A stretch of 64,000 bases of DNA from an uncultured Flavobacteriaceae bacterium (GTDB lineage Bacteria; Bacteroidota; Bacteroidia; Flavobacteriales; Flavobacteriaceae), in NCBI GenBank assembly GCA_937136455.1, contig CAKZOO010000066.1:1-64000 (forward strand). Direction: 5' to 3'. Below the pieces are notes generated by a model that was given only the letters and a program-made list of their open reading frames with translations, did not search any database and was not told where the DNA came from. The translations under genes were made by a program, and so were the position numbers. Shown piece after piece: positions 17,353 to 27,186 of the stretch. The number at the start of each line of letters is the position of its first letter. The stretch's first letter is position 1.

Positions 17353-18801
17353 ATGGCGTCGCATTACGAAGCACCTATACGTAAACCACTTGTTTTAGGA
17401 GACAAAGGTTACCACGATGTAACTGAGGACATTGCTGCTCCTGTTGAAGGAAAGGCCAATAAACATTGGTGGATCGTTTTTTCAATTGCACTTACTGCCT
17501 TTCTTTGGGGATTGGGTAGTATTATTTACACTATCTCAACTGGTATCGGTACTTGGGGATTAAACAAGACCGTAGGATGGGCTTGGGATATCACTAACTT
17601 TGTTTGGTGGGTAGGTATTGGTCACGCTGGAACTTTGATTTCAGCAGTTCTCTTACTTTTTAGACAAAAATGGAGAATGGCTGTCAACAGATCAGCGGAG
17701 GCAATGACTATTTTCTCTGTTGTTCAAGCTGGATTATTCCCAATCATCCACATGGGACGTCCATGGTTAGCATATTGGGTAGTTCCAATTCCAAACCAAT
17801 TTGGATCACTATGGGTAAACTTCAACTCACCACTACTTTGGGATGTATTTGCGATTTCAACTTATTTATCGGTATCATTAGTGTTCTGGTGGACAGGTTT
17901 GTTACCTGACTTTGCCATGATTCGTGATCGTGCTGTAAAGCCATTCCAAAAGAAAATTTACTCTTTAGTAAGTTTTGGTTGGACTGGACGTGCTAAAGAT
18001 TGGCAACGTTTTGAAGAAGTATCGTTAGTGTTAGCAGGTTTAGCAACGCCATTAGTACTTTCAGTGCATACCATTGTATCTTTTGACTTTGCAACTTCAG
18101 TAATTCCAGGATGGCATACGACCATCTTTCCACCATACTTCGTTGCTGGTGCGATTTTCTCAGGATTTGCGATGGTAAACACACTTTTGATCATCATGAG
18201 AAAAGTGTCTAATTTAGAAGCCTACATAACGATTCAACACATCGAACTTATGAACATTGTCATCATGATTACTGGTTCTATTGTTGGATGTGCCTACATC
18301 ACAGAGTTATTCGTAGCATGGTATTCAGGAGTCGAGTACGAACAGTACGCTTTCTTAAACAGAGCAACTGGTCCTTACGCTTGGGCGTATTGGTCAATGA
18401 TGACTTGTAATGTATTCTCACCGCAATTTATGTGGTTTAAAAAATTGAGAACTTCAATTATGTTCTCGTTCTTTATCTCTATTGTGGTAAATATCGGAAT
18501 GTGGTTTGAGCGTTTTGTAATTATTGTGACTTCACTTCACAGAGATTACTTACCATCTTCATGGAGCATGTTCTCTCCAACATTTGTTGATATCGGAATC
18601 TTTGTAGGAACCATTGGATTCTTCTTTGTGCTCTTCTTGTTATATGCTAGAACGTTCCCTGTGATCGCTCAAGCTGAGGTAAAGACCATTTTAAAATCTT
18701 CTGGAGAGAAATACAAGAAATTAAGAGAAGCTGGAAAACCTTTGTATGAAATGCCAAAGGCGGCCGCTAAAATAGTTCAATCAACTAAAAAGGATCAATA
18801 G
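17353..18801 (+). CDS. actC: Alternative complex III subunit C, NrfD/PsrC-type quinol-binding membrane protein
   Basis: 482 residues with about ten hydrophobic segments, beginning with WWIVFSIALTAFLWGLGSIIY after a hydrophilic N-terminus. VWWVGIGHAGTLISAVLLLFR and SVHTIVSFDFATSVIPGWHT are typical of the NrfD/PsrC family; His and Asp residues there are likely part of the quinol site or a proton path. This subunit oxidises menaquinol in the inner membrane and passes electrons to ActB. It lies 32 bases after actB, and actD starts 2 bases after its stop. Confidence 0.93.
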   Translation: MASHYEAPIRKPLVLGDKGYHDVTEDIAAPVEGKANKHWWIVFSIALTAFLWGLGSIIYTISTGIGTWGLNKTVGWAWDITNFVWWVGIGHAGTLISAVLLLFRQKWRMAVNRSAEAMTIFSVVQAGLFPIIHMGRPWLAYWVVPIPNQFGSLWVNFNSPLLWDVFAISTYLSVSLVFWWTGLLPDFAMIRDRAVKPFQKKIYSLVSFGWTGRAKDWQRFEEVSLVLAGLATPLVLSVHTIVSFDFATSVIPGWHTTIFPPYFVAGAIFSGFAMVNTLLIIMRKVSNLEAYITIQHIELMNIVIMITGSIVGCAYITELFVAWYSGVEYEQYAFLNRATGPYAWAYWSMMTCNVFSPQFMWFKKLRTSIMFSFFISIVVNIGMWFERFVIIVTSLHRDYLPSSWSMFSPTFVDIGIFVGTIGFFFVLFLLYARTFPVIAQAEVKTILKSSGEKYKKLREAGKPLYEMPKAAAKIVQSTKKDQ

Positions 18802-18803
18802 TT

Positions 18804-19325
18804 ATGGCATCTAAAGTAGTTCAAGCATTTTATAACGACGACGATATCCTATTGTTAGCTGTTAAGAAAGTTAAAGAGGCAAAATACCATATTGAAGAGG
18901 TGTATACTCCTTTTCCAGTGCACGGTTTAGACAAGGCAATGGGTCTTGCACCAACTCGAATAGCGATTGCAGCTTTTATTTACGGTCTCATAGGTCTTTC
19001 TGTAGCAATCGTAATGATGAACTTCATTATGATTCAAGATTGGCCACAAGATATCGGTGGAAAACCAAGTTTTTCTTACCTTGAAAACATGCCTGCATTT
19101 GTTCCAATTATGTTCGAGTTAACAGTATTTTTTGCAGCCCACTTAATGGTGATCACTTTTTATATGCGTTCAAAATTGTGGCCTTTCAAAAAGGCTGAAA
19201 ATCCAGATGTTCGATCAACAGATGATCATTTTGTAATGGAAATTTTAGCAGGTGATCACGAGTCGGACCTCATCGAGCTTTTATCTGAAACTGGAGCCGT
19301 AGAAATTAAATCTGAAGAAAAGTAG
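18804..19325 (+). CDS. actD: Alternative complex III subunit D (DUF3341)
   Basis: 173 residues with two transmembrane helices in the middle (about residues 52-76 and 98-116). The N-terminal cytoplasmic domain has AFYNDDDILLLAVKKVKEA and HGLDKAMGL, matching the DUF3341 family. It is a structural subunit with no visible cofactor site. The gene starts 2 bases after the actC stop, so translation is probably coupled. Confidence 0.92.
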   Translation: MASKVVQAFYNDDDILLLAVKKVKEAKYHIEEVYTPFPVHGLDKAMGLAPTRIAIAAFIYGLIGLSVAIVMMNFIMIQDWPQDIGGKPSFSYLENMPAFVPIMFELTVFFAAHLMVITFYMRSKLWPFKKAENPDVRSTDDHFVMEILAGDHESDLIELLSETGAVEIKSEEK

Positions 19326-19335
19326 TAAGTAGATC

Positions 19336-19896
19336 ATGAAATATAGTATTAAAACCATAGTATTCGTTGCAATGATAGCCTTTTTGGGTTCTTGCAATAA
19401 TGATAAGAATAGTAGAAATTACGTTCTCTTTCCAAATATGTATGAAGATGTTGGCTATGACACCTATTCTCCTGTAGAATTCATGAATGCTTCTGCTGCT
19501 TTAACTCCTCCATCAAACACTATTGCAAGAGGGCATATGCCATACGATTATCCTAATACACTTGATGGTAAGGATGCAGCTCGAGTTCAATTAGTGCCTT
19601 TTTCAGATTTAAATTCTGAAGATAATTTAAAAGTTGGTAAAGAACTTTACACTATTTATTGTGCAGTATGTCACGGAACCAAAGGTAATGGCCAAGGGAA
19701 TTTAGTGATGCGCGAAAAGATTTTAGGGGTTCCTTCCTATGCCGATGCAGCAAGAAACATTACCATTGGAACTGCTTACCACACAATCTTCTATGGTCTC
19801 AATTCAATGGGCTCCTACAAGAACCAATTAAACTATAAAGAGCGTTGGTTAGTTTCTAATTACGTGATGAAGCTAAAGAAAGACTTAACAAAATAA
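19336..19896 (+). CDS. actE: Alternative complex III subunit E, monoheme cytochrome c lipoprotein
   Basis: 186 residues. The lipobox FLGSC predicts a lipidated Cys at about residue 20. A single heme site CAVCHGTKGNGQG lies near residue 111, and the distal ligand region LNSMGSYKN is in the C-terminal part. A membrane-anchored periplasmic cytochrome of the complex. Because ActA already carries an extra N-terminal monoheme domain, this operon encodes two mono-heme modules. Confidence 0.92.
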   Translation: MKYSIKTIVFVAMIAFLGSCNNDKNSRNYVLFPNMYEDVGYDTYSPVEFMNASAALTPPSNTIARGHMPYDYPNTLDGKDAARVQLVPFSDLNSEDNLKVGKELYTIYCAVCHGTKGNGQGNLVMREKILGVPSYADAARNITIGTAYHTIFYGLNSMGSYKNQLNYKERWLVSNYVMKLKKDLTK

Positions 19897-19916
19897 TTAC
19901 CGATAAGTAAAGTAAT

Positions 19917-21260
19917 ATGTATACATTTTCAAATAGACTTAGAATAGCATCCTTCATCCTTATGGCAGTAGGTGTTATTGGTATAGCAATAGGATTTATG
20001 TCAGCTCCTTCGACTGTTGAAGAAGCAAAGGCTATCGCAGCTCAACACGATTCTGGTCATGGTGATTCACATGCAGCAGCTTCCTCTCATACACAAACAG
20101 CAGATGCACACCATGAATCTGAAGATCACAATGAGTCAGCTTCTTCGCATAACACTGAACACGATACGCATTTACTTCACCAATTACAAAATAAGCCATG
20201 GGCTGCTGTATATGTAGCTGCCTTATTTTTCTTGTTTATTGCACTTGGTGTGTTAGCGTTTTACGGAATCAACCGTGCTGCTCAAGCAGGATGGTCACCA
20301 TTACTTTTTAGAGTAATGGAAGGAATAACTGCTTATTTAGTTCCAGGAGGAATTATTGTTTTCGTTCTCTTAGCGATGTCAGTAGCTCATATGAACCACC
20401 TATTTGTGTGGTTAGATCCTGAAGTAGTTGCACACGATAAGTTAATTCAAGGAAAATCAGGATACCTAAATGGTGCTGGTTTGTTAATCAGAGCAACTAT
20501 CTTTATTGGAGGGTGGATTACTTATAGAACACTTTCTAGAAAATGGTCTCTTGCACAAGATACAGCTTCTGATTACAGTAACTTTGTCAAGAACTTTAGA
20601 CTATCTGCTGGATTTTTAGTATTCTTCCTTATCTCTGAATCAATGATGTCATGGGATTGGGTTATGAGTGTTGATCCACATTGGTTCTCTACCTTATTTG
20701 GTTGGTATGTGTTTGCAACCATGTTTGTATCAGCAATAACGGTACTTGCCATTATTACTATTTACTTAAAATCAAAAGGTTATTTACAGCAAGTAAACAA
20801 TAGTCATATTCATGATTTAGCAAAATTTATGTTTGCATTTTCTATCTTTTGGACCTATCTGTGGTTTTCACAATTCATGTTAATTTGGTATTCAAACATT
20901 CCAGAAGAGGTGACTTATTTTATAACGAGAATCCAAGATTTTAAACTTTCTTACTTTTTAATGATTGCCATCAATTTTGTACTTCCAGTATTGTTACTAA
21001 TTAACTCTGATTTCAAACGAATCAATTGGTTAGTGATTATGACAGGTTTAGTAATTTTATTTGGACATTACTTAGATGTTTACCATATGATTGTTCCTGC
21101 AACGGTTGGAGATCAATGGTCGATTGGACTTACTGAGATTAGTGCTTTATTGTTTTTTGCAGGACTATTTATTTTTGTAGTATTCACAGAATTGACAAAA
21201 GCACCTCTTACTCCAGAAAACAATCCATTAATTGAAGAGAGTAAACATTTTCATTATTAA
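19917..21260 (+). CDS. actF: Alternative complex III subunit F, with a His-rich loop
   Basis: 447 residues with about ten hydrophobic segments, a paralogue of ActC in fold (NrfD-like). After the first helix (about 10-30) there is a hydrophilic loop with eleven histidines between residues 44 and 88, mixed with Ser, Glu and Asp, before the next helix at about 94-113. Conserved-looking parts include SESMMSWDWVMSVDPHWFS and FGHYLDVYHMIVP. In alternative complex III this subunit may take part in proton movement. The loop could bind metal ions. coxB follows after 27 bases. Confidence 0.92.
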   Translation: MYTFSNRLRIASFILMAVGVIGIAIGFMSAPSTVEEAKAIAAQHDSGHGDSHAAASSHTQTADAHHESEDHNESASSHNTEHDTHLLHQLQNKPWAAVYVAALFFLFIALGVLAFYGINRAAQAGWSPLLFRVMEGITAYLVPGGIIVFVLLAMSVAHMNHLFVWLDPEVVAHDKLIQGKSGYLNGAGLLIRATIFIGGWITYRTLSRKWSLAQDTASDYSNFVKNFRLSAGFLVFFLISESMMSWDWVMSVDPHWFSTLFGWYVFATMFVSAITVLAIITIYLKSKGYLQQVNNSHIHDLAKFMFAFSIFWTYLWFSQFMLIWYSNIPEEVTYFITRIQDFKLSYFLMIAINFVLPVLLLINSDFKRINWLVIMTGLVILFGHYLDVYHMIVPATVGDQWSIGLTEISALLFFAGLFIFVVFTELTKAPLTPENNPLIEESKHFHY

Positions 21261-21287
21261 TAAACAACGTAAACAATTATATATACG

Positions 21288-22343
21288 ATGACTGCATTTT
21301 TAACCATAGCTGTTTTAGTTTTTCTTGGAGCTGCAATTTACCAGATGACCAAGATCTTTGAATTGTCTCAAGCAGGCAAACAACAGGATCAAATTGCAAA
21401 TGATAAGGACAACAGAGTCAATGGCTATTTGATGTTTGGATTTTTAATTTTCATCTATGGTCTTGCTATTTTTAGTTTTGTAAAATATTCTAAAGTTCTT
21501 TTACCGGTAGCAGCCTCTGAACACGGTACTGAGTACGATCTGTTGATGCTTGTTTCTTTTGTCATTATTCTAATCGCAATGGTAGTGGTTCAAGCCTTGT
21601 TGCATTACTATGCTTTTAAATATCGCGGTCAGGCTGGTGTAAAAGCGCTTTACTATGCTGACAATAGTAAATTAGAGTTATTGTGGACTGGAATCCCAGT
21701 AATTGTATTAGCAGTTTTAATTCTTTGGGGTCTATATACTTGGTCTGAAATTATGGATGTCAATAACGATGATGATCCTATTGTTGTAGAGTTGTATGCA
21801 CAACAGTTCAATTGGACGGCTCGTTACGCAGGTGATGACAATGTCTTAGGTGACGCTAACGTTCGTTTAATCGATATCGACAGAGCAAATGTTCTTGGTT
21901 TAGATGAGTCTGATACCTATGCTTCAGATGACGTTATCGTTAAGGAATTACACTTACCTGTTGGTAGAAAAGTAAACTTTAAGATGCGTTCTCAAGATGT
22001 ATTACACTCAGCTTATATGCCTCACTTTAGAGCTCAAATGAACTGTGTTCCAGGAATGATTACAGAATTTTCATTTACTCCTACAGTAACAACTGCTGAG
22101 ATGCGTGCTCAAAAGGGGACACAGGCCAAAGTTGCACGTACTAATAAAATTAGAGCTGAAAGAGCTGCACGTGGTGAAGAAAATTCTGATCCATGGGAAT
22201 TTGATTACATTTTGCTTTGTAATAAGATTTGTGGAAAATCTCATTACAATATGCAAATGAAAATTATCGTTGAAGATGAAGAATCATATAATAAGTGGAT
22301 CGCATCACAAACAACTTTTGGTCAACAAATGGCCGCTAACTAA
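21288..22343 (+). CDS. coxB: Cytochrome c oxidase subunit II
   Basis: 351 residues. There are three hydrophobic helices (near 1-20, 50-66 and 78-105, then 124-147), one more than the usual two, and a C-terminal cupredoxin domain. The CuA ligands are visible: a His in LHSAYMPHF, and the loop CNKICGKSHYNM near residue 310, which has C-x3-C-x3-H-x2-M. A charged insertion of about 35 residues (AQKGTQAKVARTNKIRAERA and on) lies between the MITEFSFTPT strand and the CuA loop. No heme site is fused, so an external cytochrome c or ActA delivers electrons. Second-last gene of the operon. Confidence 0.95.
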   Translation: MTAFLTIAVLVFLGAAIYQMTKIFELSQAGKQQDQIANDKDNRVNGYLMFGFLIFIYGLAIFSFVKYSKVLLPVAASEHGTEYDLLMLVSFVIILIAMVVVQALLHYYAFKYRGQAGVKALYYADNSKLELLWTGIPVIVLAVLILWGLYTWSEIMDVNNDDDPIVVELYAQQFNWTARYAGDDNVLGDANVRLIDIDRANVLGLDESDTYASDDVIVKELHLPVGRKVNFKMRSQDVLHSAYMPHFRAQMNCVPGMITEFSFTPTVTTAEMRAQKGTQAKVARTNKIRAERAARGEENSDPWEFDYILLCNKICGKSHYNMQMKIIVEDEESYNKWIASQTTFGQQMAAN

Positions 22344-22380
22344 GAAATTAATTAACCTTACAAATTAATATATTCCAAAT

Positions 22381-24189
22381 ATGTCTGCACACGCAAACGA
22401 ACATTCAGAAGATCACGGGCATCACCACAAGGAGACCTTTGTAACGAAGTACATCTTTAGCCAAGATCACAAGATGATTGCTAAACAGTACTTAATTACT
22501 GGTTTAATCATGGGAGCTATTGGAATCGCTATGTCTATTCTTTTTAGAATGCAATTAGCATGGCCAGGTAAGTCCTTTCCAATATTTGAGGCACTTTTAG
22601 GTAAATGGGCTCCAGGTGGAGTAATGGACGCTGAAATGTATCTTTCATTAGTGACCATTCACGGAACTATAATGGTATTCTTTGTACTTACAGCTGGGTT
22701 AAGTGGTACCTTTAGTAACTTATTAATTCCATTGCAAATTGGAGCTAGAGATATGGCTTCTGGTTTCTTAAATATGTTGTCGTATTGGTTGTTCTTTACG
22801 TCTGCTGCTATCATGTTACTTTCACTTTTTGTAGAAACAGGTGCTGCATCAGCTGGTTGGACTATATATCCACCACTTTCTGCACTTCCTATGGCTCAAT
22901 CAGGTTCTGGTTTAGGAATGACATTATGGTTGGTATCAATGGCGATTTTTATCGCTTCTTCACTTTTGGGATCATTGAACTATATCGTAACTGTTCTAAA
23001 CCTTAGAACAAAAGGGATGTCAATGACTCGCTTACCACTTACAATTTGGGCTTTCTTTGTAACAGCTATCATTGGTGTGGTTTCATTCCCAGTATTGTTA
23101 TCTGCAGCCTTATTATTGATTATGGATAGAGGATTTGGAACTTCGTTCTACTTATCGGATATCTTTATTCAAGGTGAAGTACTACACTATCAAGGTGGAT
23201 CTCCAGTGCTTTTCGAGCATTTGTTCTGGTTCTTAGGTCACCCTGAAGTATATATCGTATTATTACCTGCATTAGGGATCACTTCAGAAGTCATGTCAAC
23301 AAACTCTAGAAAGCCAATCTTTGGTTATAGAGCAATGGTTACTTCCATTATTGCTATTGCATTCTTATCAACGATCGTATGGGGTCACCATATGTTTGTA
23401 TCGGGTATGAATCCATTCTTAGGGTCTGTATTTACCTTTACTACTTTACTTATTGCGATTCCATCTGCGGTAAAAGCTTTTAACTATATCACAACTCTTT
23501 GGAAAGGAAACTTGCAGTTTAACCCTGGGATGTTATTCTCAATAGGATTGGTTTCTACCTTCGTGACAGGTGGTTTAACAGGTATTGTACTTGGAGACTC
23601 TACTTTAGATATTAACGTTCACGATACTTACTTTGTGGTTGCTCACTTCCACTTGGTAATGGGTATTTCTGCTTTATACGGATTATTTGCAGGTGTTTAT
23701 CACTGGTTTCCTAAGATGTTTGGTAAGATGATGAACAAAAACCTAGGGTATGTTCACTTCTGGATTACTGCAGTTTGTGCGTACGGAGTATTCTTCCCAA
23801 TGCACTTTGTTGGAATGGCAGGAGTTCCAAGACGTTACTATGAAAACACTGCTTTCCCAATGTTTGATGAATTGACTAACGTTCAAATCTTAATCACTGT
23901 ATTCGCAATTATTGCTGCTTTTGCTCAGTTGATTTTCATCTACAACTTTGTTCACAGTATTTTCTATGGTAAGAAAGCAGAACAAAACCCATGGAAATCA
24001 AATACTCTTGAATGGACAACTCCAGTTGAACATATTCACGGAAACTGGCCTGGTGCGATTCCTGAAGTACATCGTTGGGCATATGATTATTCTAAAACAG
24101 ATAAATCTGGTGAATACATTATCCCTGGTCAAGATTTTGTTCCACAGAATGTACCTATGGGAGCTGATGAAGAAGAATTACATCACTAA
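22381..24189 (+). CDS. coxA: Cytochrome c oxidase subunit I
   Basis: 602 residues with twelve or more helices. Catalytic residues are in place: HGTIMVFF (heme a His), FLGHPEVY near residue 286 (CuB His, the cross-linked Tyr and the channel Glu of A1-type oxidases), WGHHMF near 335 (two CuB His), and FVVAHFHLVMG near 422 (heme a3 and heme a His). The N-terminus MSAHANEHSEDHGHHH has six His in 16 residues, and the C-terminus ends in LHH. It reduces oxygen and pumps protons in the inner membrane. It is the last gene of the act-cox operon. Confidence 0.97.
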   Translation: MSAHANEHSEDHGHHHKETFVTKYIFSQDHKMIAKQYLITGLIMGAIGIAMSILFRMQLAWPGKSFPIFEALLGKWAPGGVMDAEMYLSLVTIHGTIMVFFVLTAGLSGTFSNLLIPLQIGARDMASGFLNMLSYWLFFTSAAIMLLSLFVETGAASAGWTIYPPLSALPMAQSGSGLGMTLWLVSMAIFIASSLLGSLNYIVTVLNLRTKGMSMTRLPLTIWAFFVTAIIGVVSFPVLLSAALLLIMDRGFGTSFYLSDIFIQGEVLHYQGGSPVLFEHLFWFLGHPEVYIVLLPALGITSEVMSTNSRKPIFGYRAMVTSIIAIAFLSTIVWGHHMFVSGMNPFLGSVFTFTTLLIAIPSAVKAFNYITTLWKGNLQFNPGMLFSIGLVSTFVTGGLTGIVLGDSTLDINVHDTYFVVAHFHLVMGISALYGLFAGVYHWFPKMFGKMMNKNLGYVHFWITAVCAYGVFFPMHFVGMAGVPRRYYENTAFPMFDELTNVQILITVFAIIAAFAQLIFIYNFVHSIFYGKKAEQNPWKSNTLEWTTPVEHIHGNWPGAIPEVHRWAYDYSKTDKSGEYIIPGQDFVPQNVPMGADEEELHH

Positions 24190-24215
24190 GATGTTTATAA
24201 CCTTTGAATAAAATG

Positions 24216-24243
24216 AGCCTTCTTTAACAGAAGGCTTTTTTTA
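24216..24243 (+). terminator. Terminator of the act-cox operon
   Basis: AGCCTTCT (24216-24223), loop TTAAC, AGAAGGCT (24229-24236), then a run of T residues. It stands 27 bases after the coxA stop and closes the eight-gene operon. Confidence 0.9.
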
Positions 24244-24284
24244 TGCGTTTGTATTTTTTGTAATTTAATCAAAAATATACCCCT

Positions 24285-25139
24285 ATGAATAAGAGTCAAT
24301 TTCAAGTCGTTTTACGTTTACTTATTCTTTTGACAACAACAGCTTCTATTGCTCAAAAGAAACCTGACATTAAAGGAAATAGAACTGTTGCAGTAGTCGA
24401 TAAATCATTAGATGCTTTTCATTCAATAGTTGTGGAGGAAGACTTGGAATTAAGTTTTAAGAAAGCTGAAACAGCATCTGTTCAGTTTGTGGCTGATGAC
24501 AACCTCCCTCCAGTATTTAATTTTAATGTTAAAGATTCTGTTTTACATATCAGCTCGTATTATCGAATCAAATCCAAAAAGGAACTTAAAATTACGGTTT
24601 CTTATGTTGATCTTAGATCGATTCAAGTAAAAGAAGGTACTTTAAAACTAGATATAAATTCTACCGATATTCCTCTTGAAATTGATGCAAAAGGAAAATC
24701 ATCTATCGATGTTTATGGAATAACAGATCATTTGTCGATAAGGCTTTCAGACAATTCTAATATTAAATTAACGGCAACTCTAAATCAATTAGATCTCAAC
24801 GCTAAAGACAAAACTAAATTTGATTTTTCGGGAGTCCTCATTAATTCTAATATCAACTTATTTGATAGGTCAACTTTAAATGCTCTTGGAAGTTGTGTCA
24901 ACTTAAATTTAGAACAGTCTCAGGATTCTTATTTTAGCGGTAAAGGATTGAAAACTGAAACAGCTACACTACATCTAACAAATGATGCGATATCTGATTT
25001 ATACGCAATTAAAGAAGTGGTTTTGTCATCAAATCATCAATCCGTTCTCAATTTTTACGGTACGGCTTCTCTTGTAGTGAAAGAGTTTTTAGGTAGTGCA
25101 CAAATCCTAAAGAAAGCTTTTAACACTTCTAAAGAATAA
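24285..25139 (+). CDS. Secreted GIN-domain (DUF2807) protein
   Basis: 284 residues. A signal peptide ends near SIAQ (residue 24). The rest has the repeating short-strand pattern of the GIN/DUF2807 auto-transporter-adhesin-like beta-helix: FHSIVVEEDLELSF, LKITVSYVDLRSIQVKEG, and many rows rich in Asn, Asp, Ser and Leu. Such proteins are common in Bacteroidota and are probably periplasmic or surface-bound, but their job is unknown. It lies 25 bases upstream of ruvB on the same strand. Confidence 0.75.
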   Translation: MNKSQFQVVLRLLILLTTTASIAQKKPDIKGNRTVAVVDKSLDAFHSIVVEEDLELSFKKAETASVQFVADDNLPPVFNFNVKDSVLHISSYYRIKSKKELKITVSYVDLRSIQVKEGTLKLDINSTDIPLEIDAKGKSSIDVYGITDHLSIRLSDNSNIKLTATLNQLDLNAKDKTKFDFSGVLINSNINLFDRSTLNALGSCVNLNLEQSQDSYFSGKGLKTETATLHLTNDAISDLYAIKEVVLSSNHQSVLNFYGTASLVVKEFLGSAQILKKAFNTSKE

Positions 25140-25164
25140 GCCTAAATGACGTACCTTTACTTTT

Positions 25165-26187
25165 ATGAATGAGCATTTAGATCCTACTTCTGAAAACTTC
25201 TCCAAGGAAGAAGTCGATATTGAAAGAGCATTAAGACCACTTAGTTTTGACGATTTTGCTGGTCAAGAAAAGGTACTAGAGAATTTATCGGTATTTGTGC
25301 AGGCTGCTAATTTGAGAAATGATGCCTTAGATCACACACTATTTCACGGACCTCCGGGGTTGGGTAAAACTACCTTGGCTCATATTCTTGCTAATGAGCT
25401 TGGAGTAGGTATTAAAGTCACTTCTGGACCTGTGTTGGATAAGCCAGGTGATTTGGCTGGTTTGTTGACGAATTTAGAAGAACGCGATGTTCTTTTTATC
25501 GATGAGATTCACAGATTAAGTCCAGTGATTGAGGAATATCTCTATGCTGCCATGGAAGATTATAAAATCGACATTATGATTGAGAGTGGTCCTAATGCTC
25601 GGTCAGTGCAAATTAATCTCAATCCATTTACATTAGTAGGGGCAACAACTCGATCTGGACTCCTTACAGCTCCAATGAGAGCCCGTTTTGGAATACAATC
25701 TCGATTAGAATATTACAATACCGAATTACTCTCGAGCATTGTGATGCGTTCAGCAGCCATCTTAAAAACTCCAATTGATGAAGAAGCAGCAATTGAAATT
25801 GCAGGTAGGAGTAGAGGAACACCAAGAATTTCCAATGCATTACTTCGAAGAGTACGCGATTTTGCTCAGATTAAAGGAACTGGAGAAATCGATATGAACA
25901 TCGCTAAATACGGACTTAAAGCTTTAAATGTAGATACGCACGGTTTGGATGAAATGGATAATAAAATTCTTTCAACCTTAATTGATAAATTCAAAGGAGG
26001 TCCAGTTGGAATTACTACCCTTGCTACTGCAGTTTCTGAAAGTGCAGAAACCATAGAGGAAGTCTATGAACCTTTTCTAATACAACAAGGTTTTATCGTT
26101 CGTACTCCTAGAGGTAGAGAAGCGACTGAATTAGCTTATAAGCACTTAGGTCGAAGTTTTTCCAAAGGACAAGCAGGCTTGTTTTAA
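25165..26187 (+). CDS. ruvB: Holliday junction branch migration ATPase RuvB
   Basis: 340 residues, the normal length. The AAA+ core has Walker [13 protein letters not shown] (about 62-73), Walker [10 protein letters not shown], the GATTRSGLL sensor region and an arginine-finger segment RARFGI. The C-terminal winged helix holds [15 protein letters not shown] and the ending [20 protein letters not shown]. It drives branch migration of Holliday junctions with RuvA, which is encoded 3.3 kb downstream in the same direction. The queG start follows its stop with a gap of one base. Confidence 0.98.
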   Translation: MNEHLDPTSENFSKEEVDIERALRPLSFDDFAGQEKVLENLSVFVQAANLRNDALDHTLFHGPPGLGKTTLAHILANELGVGIKVTSGPVLDKPGDLAGLLTNLEERDVLFIDEIHRLSPVIEEYLYAAMEDYKIDIMIESGPNARSVQINLNPFTLVGATTRSGLLTAPMRARFGIQSRLEYYNTELLSSIVMRSAAILKTPIDEEAAIEIAGRSRGTPRISNALLRRVRDFAQIKGTGEIDMNIAKYGLKALNVDTHGLDEMDNKILSTLIDKFKGGPVGITTLATAVSESAETIEEVYEPFLIQQGFIVRTPRGREATELAYKHLGRSFSKGQAGLF

Positions 26188-26188
26188 A

Positions 26189-27115
26189 ATGACTCTTAAT
26201 AAAATAACCTACAGTGAATTGATTAAAGCTGAAGCTAAAAGGCTTGGTTTTACTTCCTGTGGAATTTCAAAAGCTGAGTTTTTAGAGGAAGAAGCCCCTC
26301 GTTTAGAAGCCTGGCTTCATGCAAACCATCAGGCGGGTATGTCTTATATGGAAAATCATTTTGACAAACGTCTAGATCCACGTTTATTGGTGGATGGTGC
26401 TCAATCTGTTATTAGTCTCCTTTTCAATTATTATCCAGAATCCAATGGCTTAGATAATTCCTATAAAGTCTCAAAATACGCCTATGGAGAAGATTATCAC
26501 TACGTGGTTAAAGAGAAATTGACAGCTCTTTTGGAATTTATCAACGAAGAAATTGGCGAAGTAAGTGGTCGGGCATTTGTGGACTCAGCACCTGTTTTAG
26601 AGCGAGCATGGGCCAAACGTTCTGGATTGGGATGGATTGGTAAAAACGCTAATTTAATTACCAAAAAGCAGGGATCTTTTTATTTTATATCTGAGTTAAT
26701 TATTGATTTGCCGCTCGAATACGACACCTATCTAGCAACAGATCACTGTGGCTCCTGTACAGCTTGTTTAGATGCCTGTCCTACCAATGCGATTAAAGCT
26801 CCTTCTATTATTGATTCAAATTCGTGTATCTCTTATTTAACGATTGAATTGAAAGGTGAAATGCCCTCGGAACTCAACAAATCATTTGACGATTGGATTT
26901 TTGGATGTGATGTCTGTCAAGATGTGTGTCCCTGGAATCGATTTTCCGTTGCAACTAGTGAAAAACGATTTGCGCCCAATCCCTATGTCAATTATTCTAA
27001 AGCTCAATGGCAGGAGCTCACAGAGGAGGTTTTTTCAGAAATAGCGCGTAAATCTCCACTGAAGAGAACTAAATTTTCAGGTATTACAAGAAATCTACAG
27101 TATGTGAATAAATAA
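26189..27115 (+). CDS. queG: Epoxyqueuosine reductase QueG
   Basis: 308 residues. The N-terminal part has the cobalamin-binding family motifs ([20 protein letters not shown], and a catalytic-region Asp in [24 protein letters not shown]). Two 4Fe-4S cluster motifs follow: [12 protein letters not shown] (about 188-199) and [12 protein letters not shown] (about 240-251). It performs the last step of queuosine synthesis at tRNA position 34. The protein is shorter than the E. coli enzyme because the C-terminal HEAT-like repeat is missing, a common form. It is coupled to ruvB. Confidence 0.95.
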   Translation: MTLNKITYSELIKAEAKRLGFTSCGISKAEFLEEEAPRLEAWLHANHQAGMSYMENHFDKRLDPRLLVDGAQSVISLLFNYYPESNGLDNSYKVSKYAYGEDYHYVVKEKLTALLEFINEEIGEVSGRAFVDSAPVLERAWAKRSGLGWIGKNANLITKKQGSFYFISELIIDLPLEYDTYLATDHCGSCTACLDACPTNAIKAPSIIDSNSCISYLTIELKGEMPSELNKSFDDWIFGCDVCQDVCPWNRFSVATSEKRFAPNPYVNYSKAQWQELTEEVFSEIARKSPLKRTKFSGITRNLQYVNK

Positions 27116-27161
27116 CTGCCTTCTTTGTGTATAAAGTATGGGCCGTTCTGTGAATTAAACT

Positions 27162-27169
27162 TAAATTTG
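27162..27169 (+). promoter_or_regulatory. Possible -7 element of maeB
   Basis: TAAATTTG fits TAnnTTTG and is 18 bases before the maeB start codon. No clear TTTG is found at the expected distance upstream, so the call is tentative. Confidence 0.4.
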
Positions 27170-27186
27170 AAGTATAATTCAACTGT

